NCBI RefSeq assembly: GCF_047123305.1
Contig: NZ_CP138918.1
Coordinates: 620,001 to 684,000, forward strand
From: Thalassobius sp047123305
Lineage (GTDB): Bacteria; Pseudomonadota; Alphaproteobacteria; Rhodobacterales; Rhodobacteraceae
Direction of reading: 5' to 3'
DNA length: 64,000 bases
Each line of letters starts with the position of its first letter. The first letter of the stretch is position 1. This document shows positions 45,816 to 53,714 of the stretch, piece by piece. Under the pieces are notes generated by a model. The model saw nothing but the letters and a program-made list of their open reading frames with translations, was not told the DNA's origin and searched no databases. The position numbers were made by a program, and so were the translations under genes.

Positions 45816-46270
45816 TTTTTGTTCTCGGGATCCAGGTCCGGCAGACGGTTGCGGATCAGGGAAGATTTCACAATCGAGGTATGGGTCTCCGCCCGTTCAT
45901 GCAGGGGCAGCAGGATCTCATCCAGTTCTGCCACCTTCACCAACATCAGCCGCGCCACAAAACAATCCTCCCCCGTCACCCGATCACAGGCAGTGAAGCG
46001 TGGCTCCAGTCGGATCATCTCTTCCACGGCGTGCATCTGTTTCGACCGGGGCTTGATGCGGACGATGGCCTCCATCGTGTAGCCCAGCGCCTCGGGGTCG
46101 ATGCGGGCGGTGAAGCCTTCGATCACCCCCGCCTCCTGCAGGCGACGCAGGCGTTCGCCCACTGCGGGGCCGGACAGGCCCACGGTTTTGCCGATCTCCG
46201 CCAGCGGCGCACGGGCGTCGGCAGCCAGAACGGCGATGATGTCACGGTCGGTTTGATCAAGGACTTTCAT
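45812..46270 (-). CDS. Lrp/AsnC-family regulator divergent from PhzF gene
   Basis: 152 residues. Helix-turn-helix at LDQTDRDIIAVLAADARAPL, AEIGKTVGLSGPAVGERLRR; ligand-binding RAM domain from about residue 65 (AIVRIKPRSKQMHAVEEMIR, TACDRVTGEDCFVARLMLVK). It is divergent from the PhzF-family gene (126 bases between), the likely target, and cotranscribed with the small hypothetical gene downstream. Confidence 0.93.
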   Translation of the reverse strand: MKVLDQTDRDIIAVLAADARAPLAEIGKTVGLSGPAVGERLRRLQEAGVIEGFTARIDPEALGYTMEAIVRIKPRSKQMHAVEEMIRLEPRFTACDRVTGEDCFVARLMLVKVAELDEILLPLHERAETHTSIVKSSLIRNRLPDLDPENKK

Positions 46271-46396
46271 GATGAAAGCACTATCATACCATTACCCCCA
46301 ATGCCGAAAGAAATTTCCTCAATCACCTTTCACTCCAACGGGGACAGCAGGCTTTTCCCAACCTATCCTGCCGTTAACTTGGAAAGGGTATTCATT

Positions 46397-47239
46397 ATGG
46401 ACATCAAACATATCGCCGCCTTCAGCACAGGTGACAAAGGCGGCAACCCCGCCGGTGTGGTTATGGGCGACAGCCACCCCAGCGAGGCAGAGATGCGCCG
46501 GATTGCGGCGGAACTGAATTATTCCGAAACCGTGTTTGCCATGCCGGTGGACGATGCGCAGAATCATTGGCGGGCCCGCTATTTCTCGCCCGAGTCCGAG
46601 GTGCCGTTTTGCGGCCATGCCACCATCGCCCTGGGTGCTGTGTTGGGCCAACACGCTGGGGCTGGGCGATATCAGCTGCGCCTGAATGAAGCGGAGATTA
46701 GTGTCGAAGCCACCCCCACCGACGTCGGCATGACCGCAACGCTGGCCTCCCCCCCAACCCGCAGCCGCGACCTACACCCCGAGGAACTGCGCGATGCGCT
46801 AGGCCTCTTTGGATTGACCGAGGCGGATCTGGACAGCCGTTTGCAGCCCGCGTTCATCCACGGCGGGGCAGATCATTTCCTGCTGCCGCTGCGCAGCCGC
46901 GCCACGCTGGCCGCCATGTCCTATGATCTGGATGTGGGCCGTGAGATGATGAACCGGTATGGCATCGTGACAGTGATGCTGGTCTACATCCGCGAAGACC
47001 GCGTGTTTGACGTGCGCAACGCCTTTGCCTCGGGCGGCGTGCTGGAAGACCCCGCAACCGGCGCGGCGGCGGCGGCGTTTGCCGGACGTCTGCGTGAAGT
47101 TGGGTGGCCACACGGGGGCAGTTTCACTCTGCATCAGGGTGAAGACATGGGCGCGCCGTCGCGGATCCATGTCAGCTTGAGTGACGAGGCCGGATCGTCG
47201 GTGCAGGTCACCGGCACAGCGCGGGACATGCGGGGCTAA
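46397..47239 (+). CDS. PhzF-family isomerase/epimerase
   Basis: 280 residues from ATG 46397 (GGAAAGGG upstream). DapF-like double-barrel fold: HIAAFSTGDKGGNPAGVVMG, AAELNYSETVFAMP (active-site Glu near 40), RYFSPESEVPFCGHATIALG, and ASGGVLEDPATGAAAAAFAG. The family includes phenazine-pathway PhzF and amino-acid-related isomerases; there is no phenazine cluster here, so the substrate is open. A longer frame from 45881 would be antisense to the Lrp gene and is rejected. Confidence 0.92.
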   Translation: MDIKHIAAFSTGDKGGNPAGVVMGDSHPSEAEMRRIAAELNYSETVFAMPVDDAQNHWRARYFSPESEVPFCGHATIALGAVLGQHAGAGRYQLRLNEAEISVEATPTDVGMTATLASPPTRSRDLHPEELRDALGLFGLTEADLDSRLQPAFIHGGADHFLLPLRSRATLAAMSYDLDVGREMMNRYGIVTVMLVYIREDRVFDVRNAFASGGVLEDPATGAAAAAFAGRLREVGWPHGGSFTLHQGEDMGAPSRIHVSLSDEAGSSVQVTGTARDMRG

Positions 47240-47265
47240 CCTCGAAAAACCCAACCCCGAAAAAC

Positions 47266-47293
47266 AAAGGGCGGCCCAACCGGACCGCCCTTT
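47266..47293. terminator. Bidirectional terminator between PhzF gene and arsH
   Basis: AAAGGGCGG (47266-47274) and CCGCCCTTT (47285-47293) make a perfect 9-bp stem with a 10-base loop. The stem ends in A/T so it can act on both strands; both flanking genes converge on it. Confidence 0.8.
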
Positions 47294-47299
47294 CATAGC

Positions 47300-48148
47300 T
47301 TAACAACATTTGCCGCTGGTCGCAGGTTTCGGTGTGCAACAGCTGCTGGCCTTAGGGTTCTCTGCCACTTCAACCTTTGCTGCAGGCACCGCTGTTTCTG
47401 CGGCCACCGCTTTGGGCATATTCACCCGCTGTGACAGTTTCTCCAGGCTCTCCACCCGCTCCGAGTAGCGATCCACCAGATAACCCGCCTGCGAGCGCGT
47501 GAGCAGGGTGAACTTGGTCAGCTCTTCCATCACATCGACAACGCGATTGTAGAACGGCCCCGGTTTCATCCGATCGTCGCCATCAAACTCGTCCCAGGCT
47601 TTGGCCACGGAGGATTGGTTCGGAATGGTGATCAACCGCATCCAGCGGCCCAGAATGCGCAGCTGGTTCACCGTATTGAAACTCTGCGAGCCGCCTTCGA
47701 CCTGCATGATCGCCAGAGTCTTGCCCTGTGTCGGTCGTATGCCTCCAATGGGCGCCAGTGGGATCCAGTCGATCTGGGTTTTCATGATGCCCGTCATCGC
47801 GCCGTGCCGTTCCGGCGAACACCAGACCATGCCTTCGGACCACATCACCAGATCGCGCAACTCCTGCACCTTGGGATGGTCCGCCTCAGCGTCATCGGGC
47901 AAAGGCAGGCCGGACGGGTTGAACACACGGGTCTCACAGCCCAAACGTTCCAGAATGCGCGCCGCCTCTTCCACCATCAGCCGCGAAAAGCTGCGCTGCC
48001 GCAGCGATCCGTAAAGCAACAGGATCCGCGGTTTATGCGTGGCGCGTTCCGCTGGGAACAGCTTGGATTCGTCAATCGGATGCAGGCTCTCATCCAGAAT
48101 GTTGGGGGTCGTGGTGCCCGTCGTGGCGCCCGTCGTTGCTTCAGTCAA
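47300..48148 (-). CDS. arsH: ArsH organoarsenical oxidase with Cys-rich tail
   Basis: 282 residues, NADPH-dependent FMN reductase-like fold: PRILLLYGSLRQRSFSRLMV (FMN loop), MVWCSPERHGAMTGIMKTQI, DWIPLAP. ArsH oxidises trivalent organoarsenicals and reduces flavin. After the family core there is an extra tail (about residues 248-282) that is Ala/Val/Pro-rich and ends with SSCCTPKPATSGKCC, four Cys that could bind As(III). The tail is not typical of all ArsH proteins. The start overlaps the glutaredoxin-type arsC stop. Confidence 0.94.
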   Translation of the reverse strand: MTEATTGATTGTTTPNILDESLHPIDESKLFPAERATHKPRILLLYGSLRQRSFSRLMVEEAARILERLGCETRVFNPSGLPLPDDAEADHPKVQELRDLVMWSEGMVWCSPERHGAMTGIMKTQIDWIPLAPIGGIRPTQGKTLAIMQVEGGSQSFNTVNQLRILGRWMRLITIPNQSSVAKAWDEFDGDDRMKPGPFYNRVVDVMEELTKFTLLTRSQAGYLVDRYSERVESLEKLSQRVNMPKAVAAETAVPAAKVEVAENPKASSCCTPKPATSGKCC

Positions 48149-48563
48149 CGCGCTCTCCTTTTTCGTTCAAGATCATCTCCCCGTCTTCTTTGTAGAGCGG
48201 CCCTTTGGGCAGTTGGTCGAGGAGATCCAGCACCGCCTCAGACGGGCGGCACAGCTTCACACCTTTTGGCGTGCAGACGATGGGCCGGTTCACCAGCACG
48301 GGGTGTTCCAGCATGTGATCGAGCAGCACGTCATCCGACACCGCAGGGTCCAGCAGGCCCAGCTCTTTGGCGGGAGATTTGCTGGTCCGCAGCGCCGTAC
48401 GCGGCGTCAGATCCGCCGCAGCAAACAGCGCCAGCAATTGCGGACGGGTCCAGCCGGTGTTGAGATAATCGATCACAACCGGCTCGGCCCCACTGGCGCG
48501 GATGATCTCCAGCACATTGCGCGAGGTGCCACAGGCGGGGTTGTGGTGGATGACAACACTCAT
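48141..48563 (-). CDS. arsC: Glutaredoxin-coupled arsenate reductase (ArsC)
   Basis: 140 residues. Start MSVVIHHNPACGTSRNVLEI with catalytic Cys11 in NPACGTSRN, the ArsC (Spx/ArsC fold) signature, plus the Arg triad region NRPIVCTPKGVKLCRPSE. Reduces arsenate to arsenite with glutathione and glutaredoxin. It overlaps the aquaporin gene by 4 bases and arsH by 8. A second, unrelated arsenate reductase is in the same operon. Confidence 0.96.
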   Translation of the reverse strand: MSVVIHHNPACGTSRNVLEIIRASGAEPVVIDYLNTGWTRPQLLALFAAADLTPRTALRTSKSPAKELGLLDPAVSDDVLLDHMLEHPVLVNRPIVCTPKGVKLCRPSEAVLDLLDQLPKGPLYKEDGEMILNEKGERVD

Positions 48564-49249
48564 GCCTCTGCCTCTGCCGTTTCGGCGTCCGTGGCAGGGG
48601 TGAACAGCACACCTGCGATCACCAGCGCCACCAACGCCCCGGCGATCTGCGCCAGAATGAAACTGGACACGTCCACAGGTGCAATGCCGGCAAATGTATC
48701 GGTGAAGGCGCGGCCAATGGTGACCGCCGGATTGGCGAAAGAAGTCGAGGCGGTGAACCAATAGGCGGCGGTGATATAGAGACCCACCATGACGGCAACG
48801 CTTTCACTGCGGAACCGCACCGCGCCAAGGATCGTCATCAACAGGCCAAAGGTGGCAACACCTTCCGCAAACCACTGCGCCCCGCCCGTGCGGGAGGTGG
48901 TGGAATATTGCACGATCGACAGATCAAACATGCCATGCGCCACCATGCTGCCCAGCACAGCCCCAACGCTTTGCAACACCACATAGGGGGCCAGTTCTGC
49001 CCAACGCAATTCGCCCCGCAGCGCCATCACCAGAGACACCGCTGGATTGAAATGCGCGCCAGAGATGGGACCAAAAATCGTGATCAGCACCACCAGAATG
49101 GCCCCTGTCGGGATCGTATTGCCCAAGAGCGCCAGTGCCACATCATCGGTCAGCTTGTCGGCCATGATGCCGGAACCCACAACGGTGCAAACCAGCAGGA
49201 GGGTGCCCAGACCCTCGGCGATCAGACGGCGGAGGAGATCCTGTTTCAT
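48560..49249 (-). CDS. aqpS: Aquaglyceroporin-type channel (AqpS-like)
   Basis: 229 residues, six TM helices and the two half-helix NPA motifs: SGAHFNPAVSLVMALRG and TSFANPAVTIGRAFTDTFAG. In Sinorhizobium meliloti the equivalent protein lets arsenite leave the cell. No ArsB or Acr3 pump is encoded here, so this channel is the likely exit route. Overlaps the LMW-type arsC gene by 4 bases. Confidence 0.94.
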   Translation of the reverse strand: MKQDLLRRLIAEGLGTLLLVCTVVGSGIMADKLTDDVALALLGNTIPTGAILVVLITIFGPISGAHFNPAVSLVMALRGELRWAELAPYVVLQSVGAVLGSMVAHGMFDLSIVQYSTTSRTGGAQWFAEGVATFGLLMTILGAVRFRSESVAVMVGLYITAAYWFTASTSFANPAVTIGRAFTDTFAGIAPVDVSSFILAQIAGALVALVIAGVLFTPATDAETAEAEA

Positions 49250-49752
49250 GCCGCCCCCTCCAATTCGGAGCCGATCTGGGTCAGCGCCTTTTTCTGCGCG
49301 GCAGTGTCCATGTCCTCCAGCGGCAGCGCCAGAAACGCCTCAACGCGGGCTTTCATGCGGACATGGGCCAGCCGGAAGGCGCTGCGGTTTTCTTCGTCCG
49401 TTTCGCCCGCCCCTGTAGGATCAGGGATACCCCAATGCGCAGACAGAGGTGCGCCAGCCCAATAGGGGCAGGTTTCCCCAGCTGCGGAACTACAGACGGT
49501 GATGACGTAGTCCATTTGCACCGCGCCTTCGCCCGAAAACTCATCCCAGCTTTTGGAACGCACATAGGAGGTGTCGTAGCCAAGCCCGTCGAGCAGTTCG
49601 ACGGCAAATGGGTTCGGCGTGCCAGTGGGCTGCGATCCGGCAGAAAAAGCGCGGAAACGCCCCTTGCCCAATTCATTGATCAGCACTTCCCCCAGAACCG
49701 AGCGGGCGGAATTGCCAGTGCAGAGCACCAGCACGTTTTTGATGTCACCCAT
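49246..49752 (-). CDS. arsC: LMW-phosphatase-type arsenate reductase (ArsC)
   Basis: 168 residues from ATG 49752. P-loop NVLVLCTGNSARSVLGEVL with catalytic Cys11, and DYVITVCSSAAGETCPYWAG with two further Cys (disulfide relay of the thioredoxin-coupled class), then the general acid region ADWGIPDP-like HWGIPDPTGAG. The C-terminal part has an extension. Reduces arsenate. Two evolutionarily distinct arsenate reductases in one operon are unusual. Confidence 0.95.
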   Translation of the reverse strand: MGDIKNVLVLCTGNSARSVLGEVLINELGKGRFRAFSAGSQPTGTPNPFAVELLDGLGYDTSYVRSKSWDEFSGEGAVQMDYVITVCSSAAGETCPYWAGAPLSAHWGIPDPTGAGETDEENRSAFRLAHVRMKARVEAFLALPLEDMDTAAQKKALTQIGSELEGAA

Positions 49753-49779
49753 CACAGGGATCCTTCTGTTCGAGCCCGC

Positions 49780-50109
49780 TTAGCAGCAGGCAATGTCATC
49801 CAGTATTGGGCGGCAGAGATCGGGATTGCCGCCGCAACAGTCCTCCATCAGGAAGCCAAGCAAACCGCGCAGCCCCTGCATATCCACGAAATACCGGATG
49901 GAGCGCCCTTCCCGCGTGTTGCGCACCAAGCCGGCCTGATGCAGCACTGAAAGGCTGGCCGACATGGTGTTCTGCTTCACCCCCAAGGCGTCCGAAATTT
50001 CCCCGGCGGCCATGCCTTCTGTGCCGGCTTTGATCAGCAGGCGGAAAGCATCCAGCCGGTTGGCTTGGGACAGGGCGGCGAAAGCGGCGAGAGCGGTCAT
50101 CTTATCCAT
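49780..50109 (-). CDS. arsR: ArsR arsenite-responsive repressor
   Basis: 109 residues. Winged helix ALSQANRLDAFRLLIKAGTE, AAGEISDALGVKQNTMSASL, SVLHQAGLVRNTREGRSIRY. Cys residues for As(III) lie at the C-terminus (EDCCGGNPDLC and a final CC), a different location from the classical helix ELCVCDL site, as in alphaproteobacterial ArsR. It is first in the operon and probably autoregulates. ATG 50100 (MTALAAF) is an alternative start. Confidence 0.95.
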   Translation of the reverse strand: MDKMTALAAFAALSQANRLDAFRLLIKAGTEGMAAGEISDALGVKQNTMSASLSVLHQAGLVRNTREGRSIRYFVDMQGLRGLLGFLMEDCCGGNPDLCRPILDDIACC

Positions 50110-50140
50110 ATTTCATGAATTATTGATATGACTAGTGGGC
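50110..50140. promoter_or_regulatory. Candidate ArsR operator/promoter region
   Basis: The AT-rich stretch directly before arsR holds the 8-base palindrome TTCATGAA (50112-50119) and flanking ATAT...ATAT arms. Position and dyad fit a repressor site, but this is inferred; no ArsR binding consensus is known to me for this group. Confidence 0.35.
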
Positions 50141-50209
50141 GCAAGTAAAAATCCTATGACAATCCGCAAGTTCCACCCTCTTCGGGAAAAAAATCATCCG
50201 CCCCCTTGC

Positions 50210-50235
50210 AAACTGACATACCTGTAAGTAAGTCT
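50210..50235. promoter_or_regulatory. TetR operator upstream of the tetR gene
   Basis: This 26-base site matches the site at 50832-50857 at 21 of 26 positions in the same orientation. The right half-site TGTAAGTAA is identical in both; the left half is imperfect here. It overlaps the leader of the TetR gene, so it suggests autoregulation. Confidence 0.6.
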
Positions 50236-50241
50236 ATCGAC

Positions 50242-50808
50242 ATGAAAGACGCGATTCTCACACTTGGCGAACAGCAGCTTATGACGGGCGGCTATGGCAA
50301 ACTGAACTTTGGTCAGATTGCCAAGGCGCTGGATACCACGCGGGCCAACCTGCACTACCACTTCAAGAACAAGGAAAGCCTTGCGATTGCGGTGGCCGAG
50401 GAATTTGGCACCCGCCAGGTTGCCGGTTTCCACGCCTTGCGGGCAGCCTACAAAGGCAATTTTGCCGGCTTTGTGCAGGCGCTGGATGACAGTTTTTGGG
50501 CTGCTGAGACTGACCCGGAAAACCTGCGCAGCTGCACCATGATGGCGGCGGACCCCGATCTGCCCAAACCGCTGCGGGTGCTGACCGAAGCGTTCTACCG
50601 CGATGTGAACAACAGCCTGGTAGCCACCTTGCAGGACGCCAAAGCCGCCGGTGAGATCCGCGGTGACGTGGACTGCCAGCGGGAGGCAAACCGCGTCCAC
50701 ACCCTGATGATGGGGCTCATGACCTCGATCCAGCATATGCCCGACCGGGACAGTGCCCGTGCGGCGCTAGGCGGGCTATTAACCGACTGGGCGGAGCGCC
50801 TGAAATAG
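50242..50808 (+). CDS. TetR-family regulator
   Basis: 188 residues from ATG 50242. N-terminal helix-turn-helix (GKLNFGQIAKALDTTRANLH, YHFKNKESLAIAVAEEFG), then a helical ligand domain. No clear ribosome site before the ATG; an upstream TTG at 50206 is in frame. It is followed after 66 bases by the SDR gene, whose upstream region holds a better copy of the operator. It probably represses itself and the SDR-dehalogenase genes. Confidence 0.9.
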   Translation: MKDAILTLGEQQLMTGGYGKLNFGQIAKALDTTRANLHYHFKNKESLAIAVAEEFGTRQVAGFHALRAAYKGNFAGFVQALDDSFWAAETDPENLRSCTMMAADPDLPKPLRVLTEAFYRDVNNSLVATLQDAKAAGEIRGDVDCQREANRVHTLMMGLMTSIQHMPDRDSARAALGGLLTDWAERLK

Positions 50809-50831
50809 GCCTCCGTTCTTTTTAACCCCTC

Positions 50832-50857
50832 AAACTTACCTACATGTAAGTAAATAT
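50832..50857. promoter_or_regulatory. TetR operator upstream of SDR gene
   Basis: Bases 50836-50853, TTACCTACATGTAAGTAA, form an 18-bp palindrome with one mismatched pair. It starts 17 bases before the SDR ATG region. The matching site upstream of tetR and the adjacent TetR gene make it a probable operator. Confidence 0.7.
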
Positions 50858-50874
50858 CTCGAAAGGACCACCTT

Positions 50875-51474
50875 ATGAAAATCCTCCTGATCGGCGCCAC
50901 CGGCATCATTGGCAGCGCAATCCACACCGCACTTGCGGCAGAACATGACGTGATCACCGCCGGACGCGGCGCAGCGGCAGACCACCCGCTGGATCTGGGT
51001 GATACCGCTTCGGTCAAGGCGCTGTTTGAGGCCACCGGCCCGCTTGACGCGATCATCGCTGCCGCCGGTTCTGCCGGAATGGTGCCACTGTCCGACATGA
51101 CCGATGCGCAGATGGATGCCGCGCTCGAAGTCCAGATGAAAGGCCAGCTGAACCTGATCCGCTACGGCCATAAGGTGCTCCCCAAGGACGGCGCGATCAT
51201 CCTGACCTCGGGCACAGCTGCGCAACACACCTATCCCGGCACCTCCGCCATTGCCGCCTCCTGCGCCGCATTGGAAGCCTTTGTCCGCGTCGCCACAGCC
51301 GAGTTGACCGAGGTGCGCATCAACCTCGTGTCGCCAATCTTTGTGAAAGAAACCATGGAAAAAATGGGCATGCCGGAATTGGGTGTGGTTTCCGCTGCGG
51401 ACACCGCACAGGCCTATCTGCGCGCCCTCAAAGGCGAGATGCGCGGCGAAGTCCTGACCACCATGGACGCGTAA
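50875..51474 (+). CDS. Short-chain dehydrogenase-like protein with altered active site
   Basis: 199 residues. NAD(P)-binding GATGIIGSAIH (10-18 region) and PLDAIIAAAGSA are clear, so it is an SDR Rossmann protein. But the usual Tyr-x-x-x-Lys is replaced: the aligned segment is TSAIAASCAALEAFVRVAT, with Ile where Tyr and Cys where Lys are expected. Similar 200-residue SDRs without the pair exist in other proteobacteria; their reaction is not settled. It probably forms an operon with the dehalogenase 12 bases downstream. Confidence 0.85.
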   Translation: MKILLIGATGIIGSAIHTALAAEHDVITAGRGAAADHPLDLGDTASVKALFEATGPLDAIIAAAGSAGMVPLSDMTDAQMDAALEVQMKGQLNLIRYGHKVLPKDGAIILTSGTAAQHTYPGTSAIAASCAALEAFVRVATAELTEVRINLVSPIFVKETMEKMGMPELGVVSAADTAQAYLRALKGEMRGEVLTTMDA

Positions 51475-51486
51475 GGAGCCCCTGTG

Positions 51487-52488
51487 ATGACACAGTATAC
51501 CCATCCAAAATACGGCACTGTCCTGCGCACGCCGGACAATGCCTTCGCCAATCTGCCAGATTACCCCTTTGAACCCAACTACATGGAAGTGGACGAGCTG
51601 CGGCTGCACTATGTGGACGAAGGAGAGGCGGTGAACGGCACCCTGTTTTTGATGCACGGTCAGCCCAGCTGGTCCTATCTTTACCGCCACATGATCCCGC
51701 AGTTTGTCGCTGCGGGCTACCGGGTGATTGCGCCTGATCTGATCGGTTTTGGCAAATCCGACAAACCGGCCGCGGGCAAGGTCTATTCCTATCAGGCCCA
51801 TGTTGACTGGATCGCCGCGTTTGTTGGCAAGCTGGGCATCACCGGGGCCAATGCGTTTTTCCAGGACTGGGGCGGGATGATCGGCCTGCGGGTGATGGAA
51901 AAACACCCGACCTGGATCAAACGGATGACCGTGGCCAATACGGCCCTGTCGGATGTCAAAGGCCCGATGAAACTGATGCTGCCGAACATCCTGCGGCTGA
52001 TGCGGTTCTTTGCGGGCAAGCCCACAATCGCGGATCTGGCGCAGAAGCAGAGCTACGGAAACTGGGCGGGCTATTTCAAACACAGCGCGCGTATCGAGAT
52101 CAGCAAAGTCATGCAGATCCTGACCACCAAAACACTGACAACCGCCGAGGTTGCCGCTTATGACGCGCCCTTCCCCGACAGCCGCTATCACGCTGCCACC
52201 CGCGTCATGCCGCAGATTGTGGCAACCCAGTTGAACGCGGCTCAGGCGGCCTGGGAACATCTGCGCCAGTCACAGGTGCCGACGCTTGTTCTGTTCAGTG
52301 ACAAAGACCCGTTTCTGGCGGGGCAAGGCATTGATCAGCAGTTCATGGCCCTGCCCGGCGCTTCTGGCCAGCCGCATGTTGAGATCGAAAACGCCTCGCA
52401 CTTCCTGCAGGAAGACGCGGGAGTCGAGCTGGCAACGCGGGTCTTAGCGTGGATGGCACAGGAGGCCAGCCCCCGTCAGGCCGCGTGA
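51487..52488 (+). CDS. Haloalkane dehalogenase (subfamily I-like)
   Basis: 333 residues from ATG 51487, with AAGGAG upstream. Alpha/beta-hydrolase with HGQPSWSYLYRHMIPQF (oxyanion loop), PDLIGFGKSDKP, nucleophile Asp127 followed by Trp128 in FFQDWGGMIGLRV (halide-binding Trp), a cap segment with AYDAPFPDSRYHAATR, acid candidate Asp274 (SDKDPF) and His305 (ENASHFLQED). It cleaves carbon-halogen bonds to alcohol and halide in the cytoplasm. Close alpha/beta hydrolases could also be epoxide hydrolases, but the QDW motif favours dehalogenase. Confidence 0.88.
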   Translation: MTQYTHPKYGTVLRTPDNAFANLPDYPFEPNYMEVDELRLHYVDEGEAVNGTLFLMHGQPSWSYLYRHMIPQFVAAGYRVIAPDLIGFGKSDKPAAGKVYSYQAHVDWIAAFVGKLGITGANAFFQDWGGMIGLRVMEKHPTWIKRMTVANTALSDVKGPMKLMLPNILRLMRFFAGKPTIADLAQKQSYGNWAGYFKHSARIEISKVMQILTTKTLTTAEVAAYDAPFPDSRYHAATRVMPQIVATQLNAAQAAWEHLRQSQVPTLVLFSDKDPFLAGQGIDQQFMALPGASGQPHVEIENASHFLQEDAGVELATRVLAWMAQEASPRQAA

Positions 52489-52500
52489 TCTGAGAGCTGA

Positions 52501-52878
52501 TTACAGCGTTTCCAAACAGTGGCGGCGGAACGCGCGTTTCAGCATATCCAGCTCCTCCCGCAGGAGCTGGACCTCCGCCCGGATATCATCGGCCAGCGCC
52601 TCTCCGGCCAGAATAGCAAAACTGCTCAGCACATCGCCGCTGTCCGTATCGCGGATCAGAAAGGTCTGCACACCGTCCGACAGCAACTCGACGGGCACCG
52701 GGACTTTCACCACAAATTCCCCAGCCTCCCCAACAGCTTGCAGCGAATGACCGGGCACCTGTTTTTCCAGATGTGTGACCTCGATCTTGGGCTGGTAGCG
52801 CCCCGGACGGTTGGTCTGCAAAACCCCTTCCCAGACACCTTCGATCAAGCGTGTTTTGGTCAGTTGCATCTCGCTCAT
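52501..52878 (-). CDS. Conserved hypothetical protein of Rhodobacterales
   Basis: 125 residues, soluble. Beta-rich N-terminal part (LIEGVWEGVLQTNRPGRYQP, VKVPVPVELLSDGVQTFLIR) and a C-terminal helix (IRAEVQLLREELDMLKRAFR) with coiled-coil character. I recognise no characterised family. It ends 12 bases before the dehalogenase stop on the other strand and is cotranscribed with the broken DUF6478 gene (12 bases apart). Confidence 0.72.
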   Translation of the reverse strand: MSEMQLTKTRLIEGVWEGVLQTNRPGRYQPKIEVTHLEKQVPGHSLQAVGEAGEFVVKVPVPVELLSDGVQTFLIRDTDSGDVLSSFAILAGEALADDIRAEVQLLREELDMLKRAFRRHCLETL

Positions 52879-52890
52879 CTCTCGGCGTCC

Positions 52891-53667
52891 TTATAGTTCA
52901 GCGCGTGGCCGGCGCGAGAAGGTCAGATCCCGCAGCACCACCTGGTTCATTTCGGGGCCTTCAAAGATCAGATCCAGCCAGGCCTTTTCCACCCGCTTCT
53001 CGTTCAGCTTGGTATAGGCGAGGTCAAACTCGACCATGATGTCCTCTTCGTGCAGCGGCAGTTCCCGCACGATTTGTTCGGTGTTGGGGCCGTGTTTGAT
53101 ATTGAGGCGGGCAAAGATCTCCAGTGGTTTTTCCATCTCCACAATGGTGTCCATCCGCAACAGATGCCGCCGTTTCAGCCCCTGCACCGCCTCGGGCGGC
53201 AGATCGATGACCAGCGACAGGAACGAGCCGTCAAATTTGAACACGTCCATCCGCAACCCATAGGGGGCCAGATCGGCCTCGCGGGTGTTGCGCAGCTGGC
53301 GCAGGGTCAGCTCGGAAAAGGCGCAGTCGTGAAACAGGGTGACTTCCTCGCCCAGTTGGCTTTGGTTCTGCACACTCGACAGACCGGGCACCGGCAGCTA
53401 TCCACGCCACAATTGCGGCCGCCAGCCCCAGTCCGACCCCTGTGGGCGGCGAAACTGGGTGGAGCCGATCATCGGCAGCGCCAGACGTTCATCGGCGACA
53501 TGGATCAGCTCATTAAGGTGGGTGCGCAGCTCACGGGCTTTGCTGCGCTGGCCGCGCAGCTGGTCCAACGGCGCCGCAGATGCCTCTTGTGCGGCTTTGG
53601 CCCAGCGCCGTTTGAACCGCCCAGCCAGCATTGATTTGAAAAGATCGCCACCCGTCAACCGCGCCAT
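52891..53667 (-). pseudogene. DUF6478-type protein interrupted by in-frame TAG
   Basis: One frame of 258 codons from ATG 53667 (GAGGAAG upstream) to the stop at 52891, broken only by TAG at 53400-53398. The first part, KSMLAGRFKRRWAKAAQEA to GWRPQLWRG, and the second, LPVPGLSSVQNQSQLG to LRDLTFSRRPRAEL, together match the single-chain DUF6478 family I know from Rhodobacterales (WRPDLWRG...GPEVTLFHDC...FSRRPRAE). So the gene is interrupted rather than two genes. A restart at GTG 53391 could still make the larger domain. A Gln CAG to TAG change would explain it. Confidence 0.75.
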
Positions 53668-53714
53668 AATGATCGGCTTCCTCATAAAATCCCGCGCCCG
53701 AGGGGCGACATGTT

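Noticed and set aside
45881..46396. N-terminal extension of the PhzF gene
   Set aside because: It is antisense to the Lrp gene; ATG 46397 has the family start and a ribosome site.
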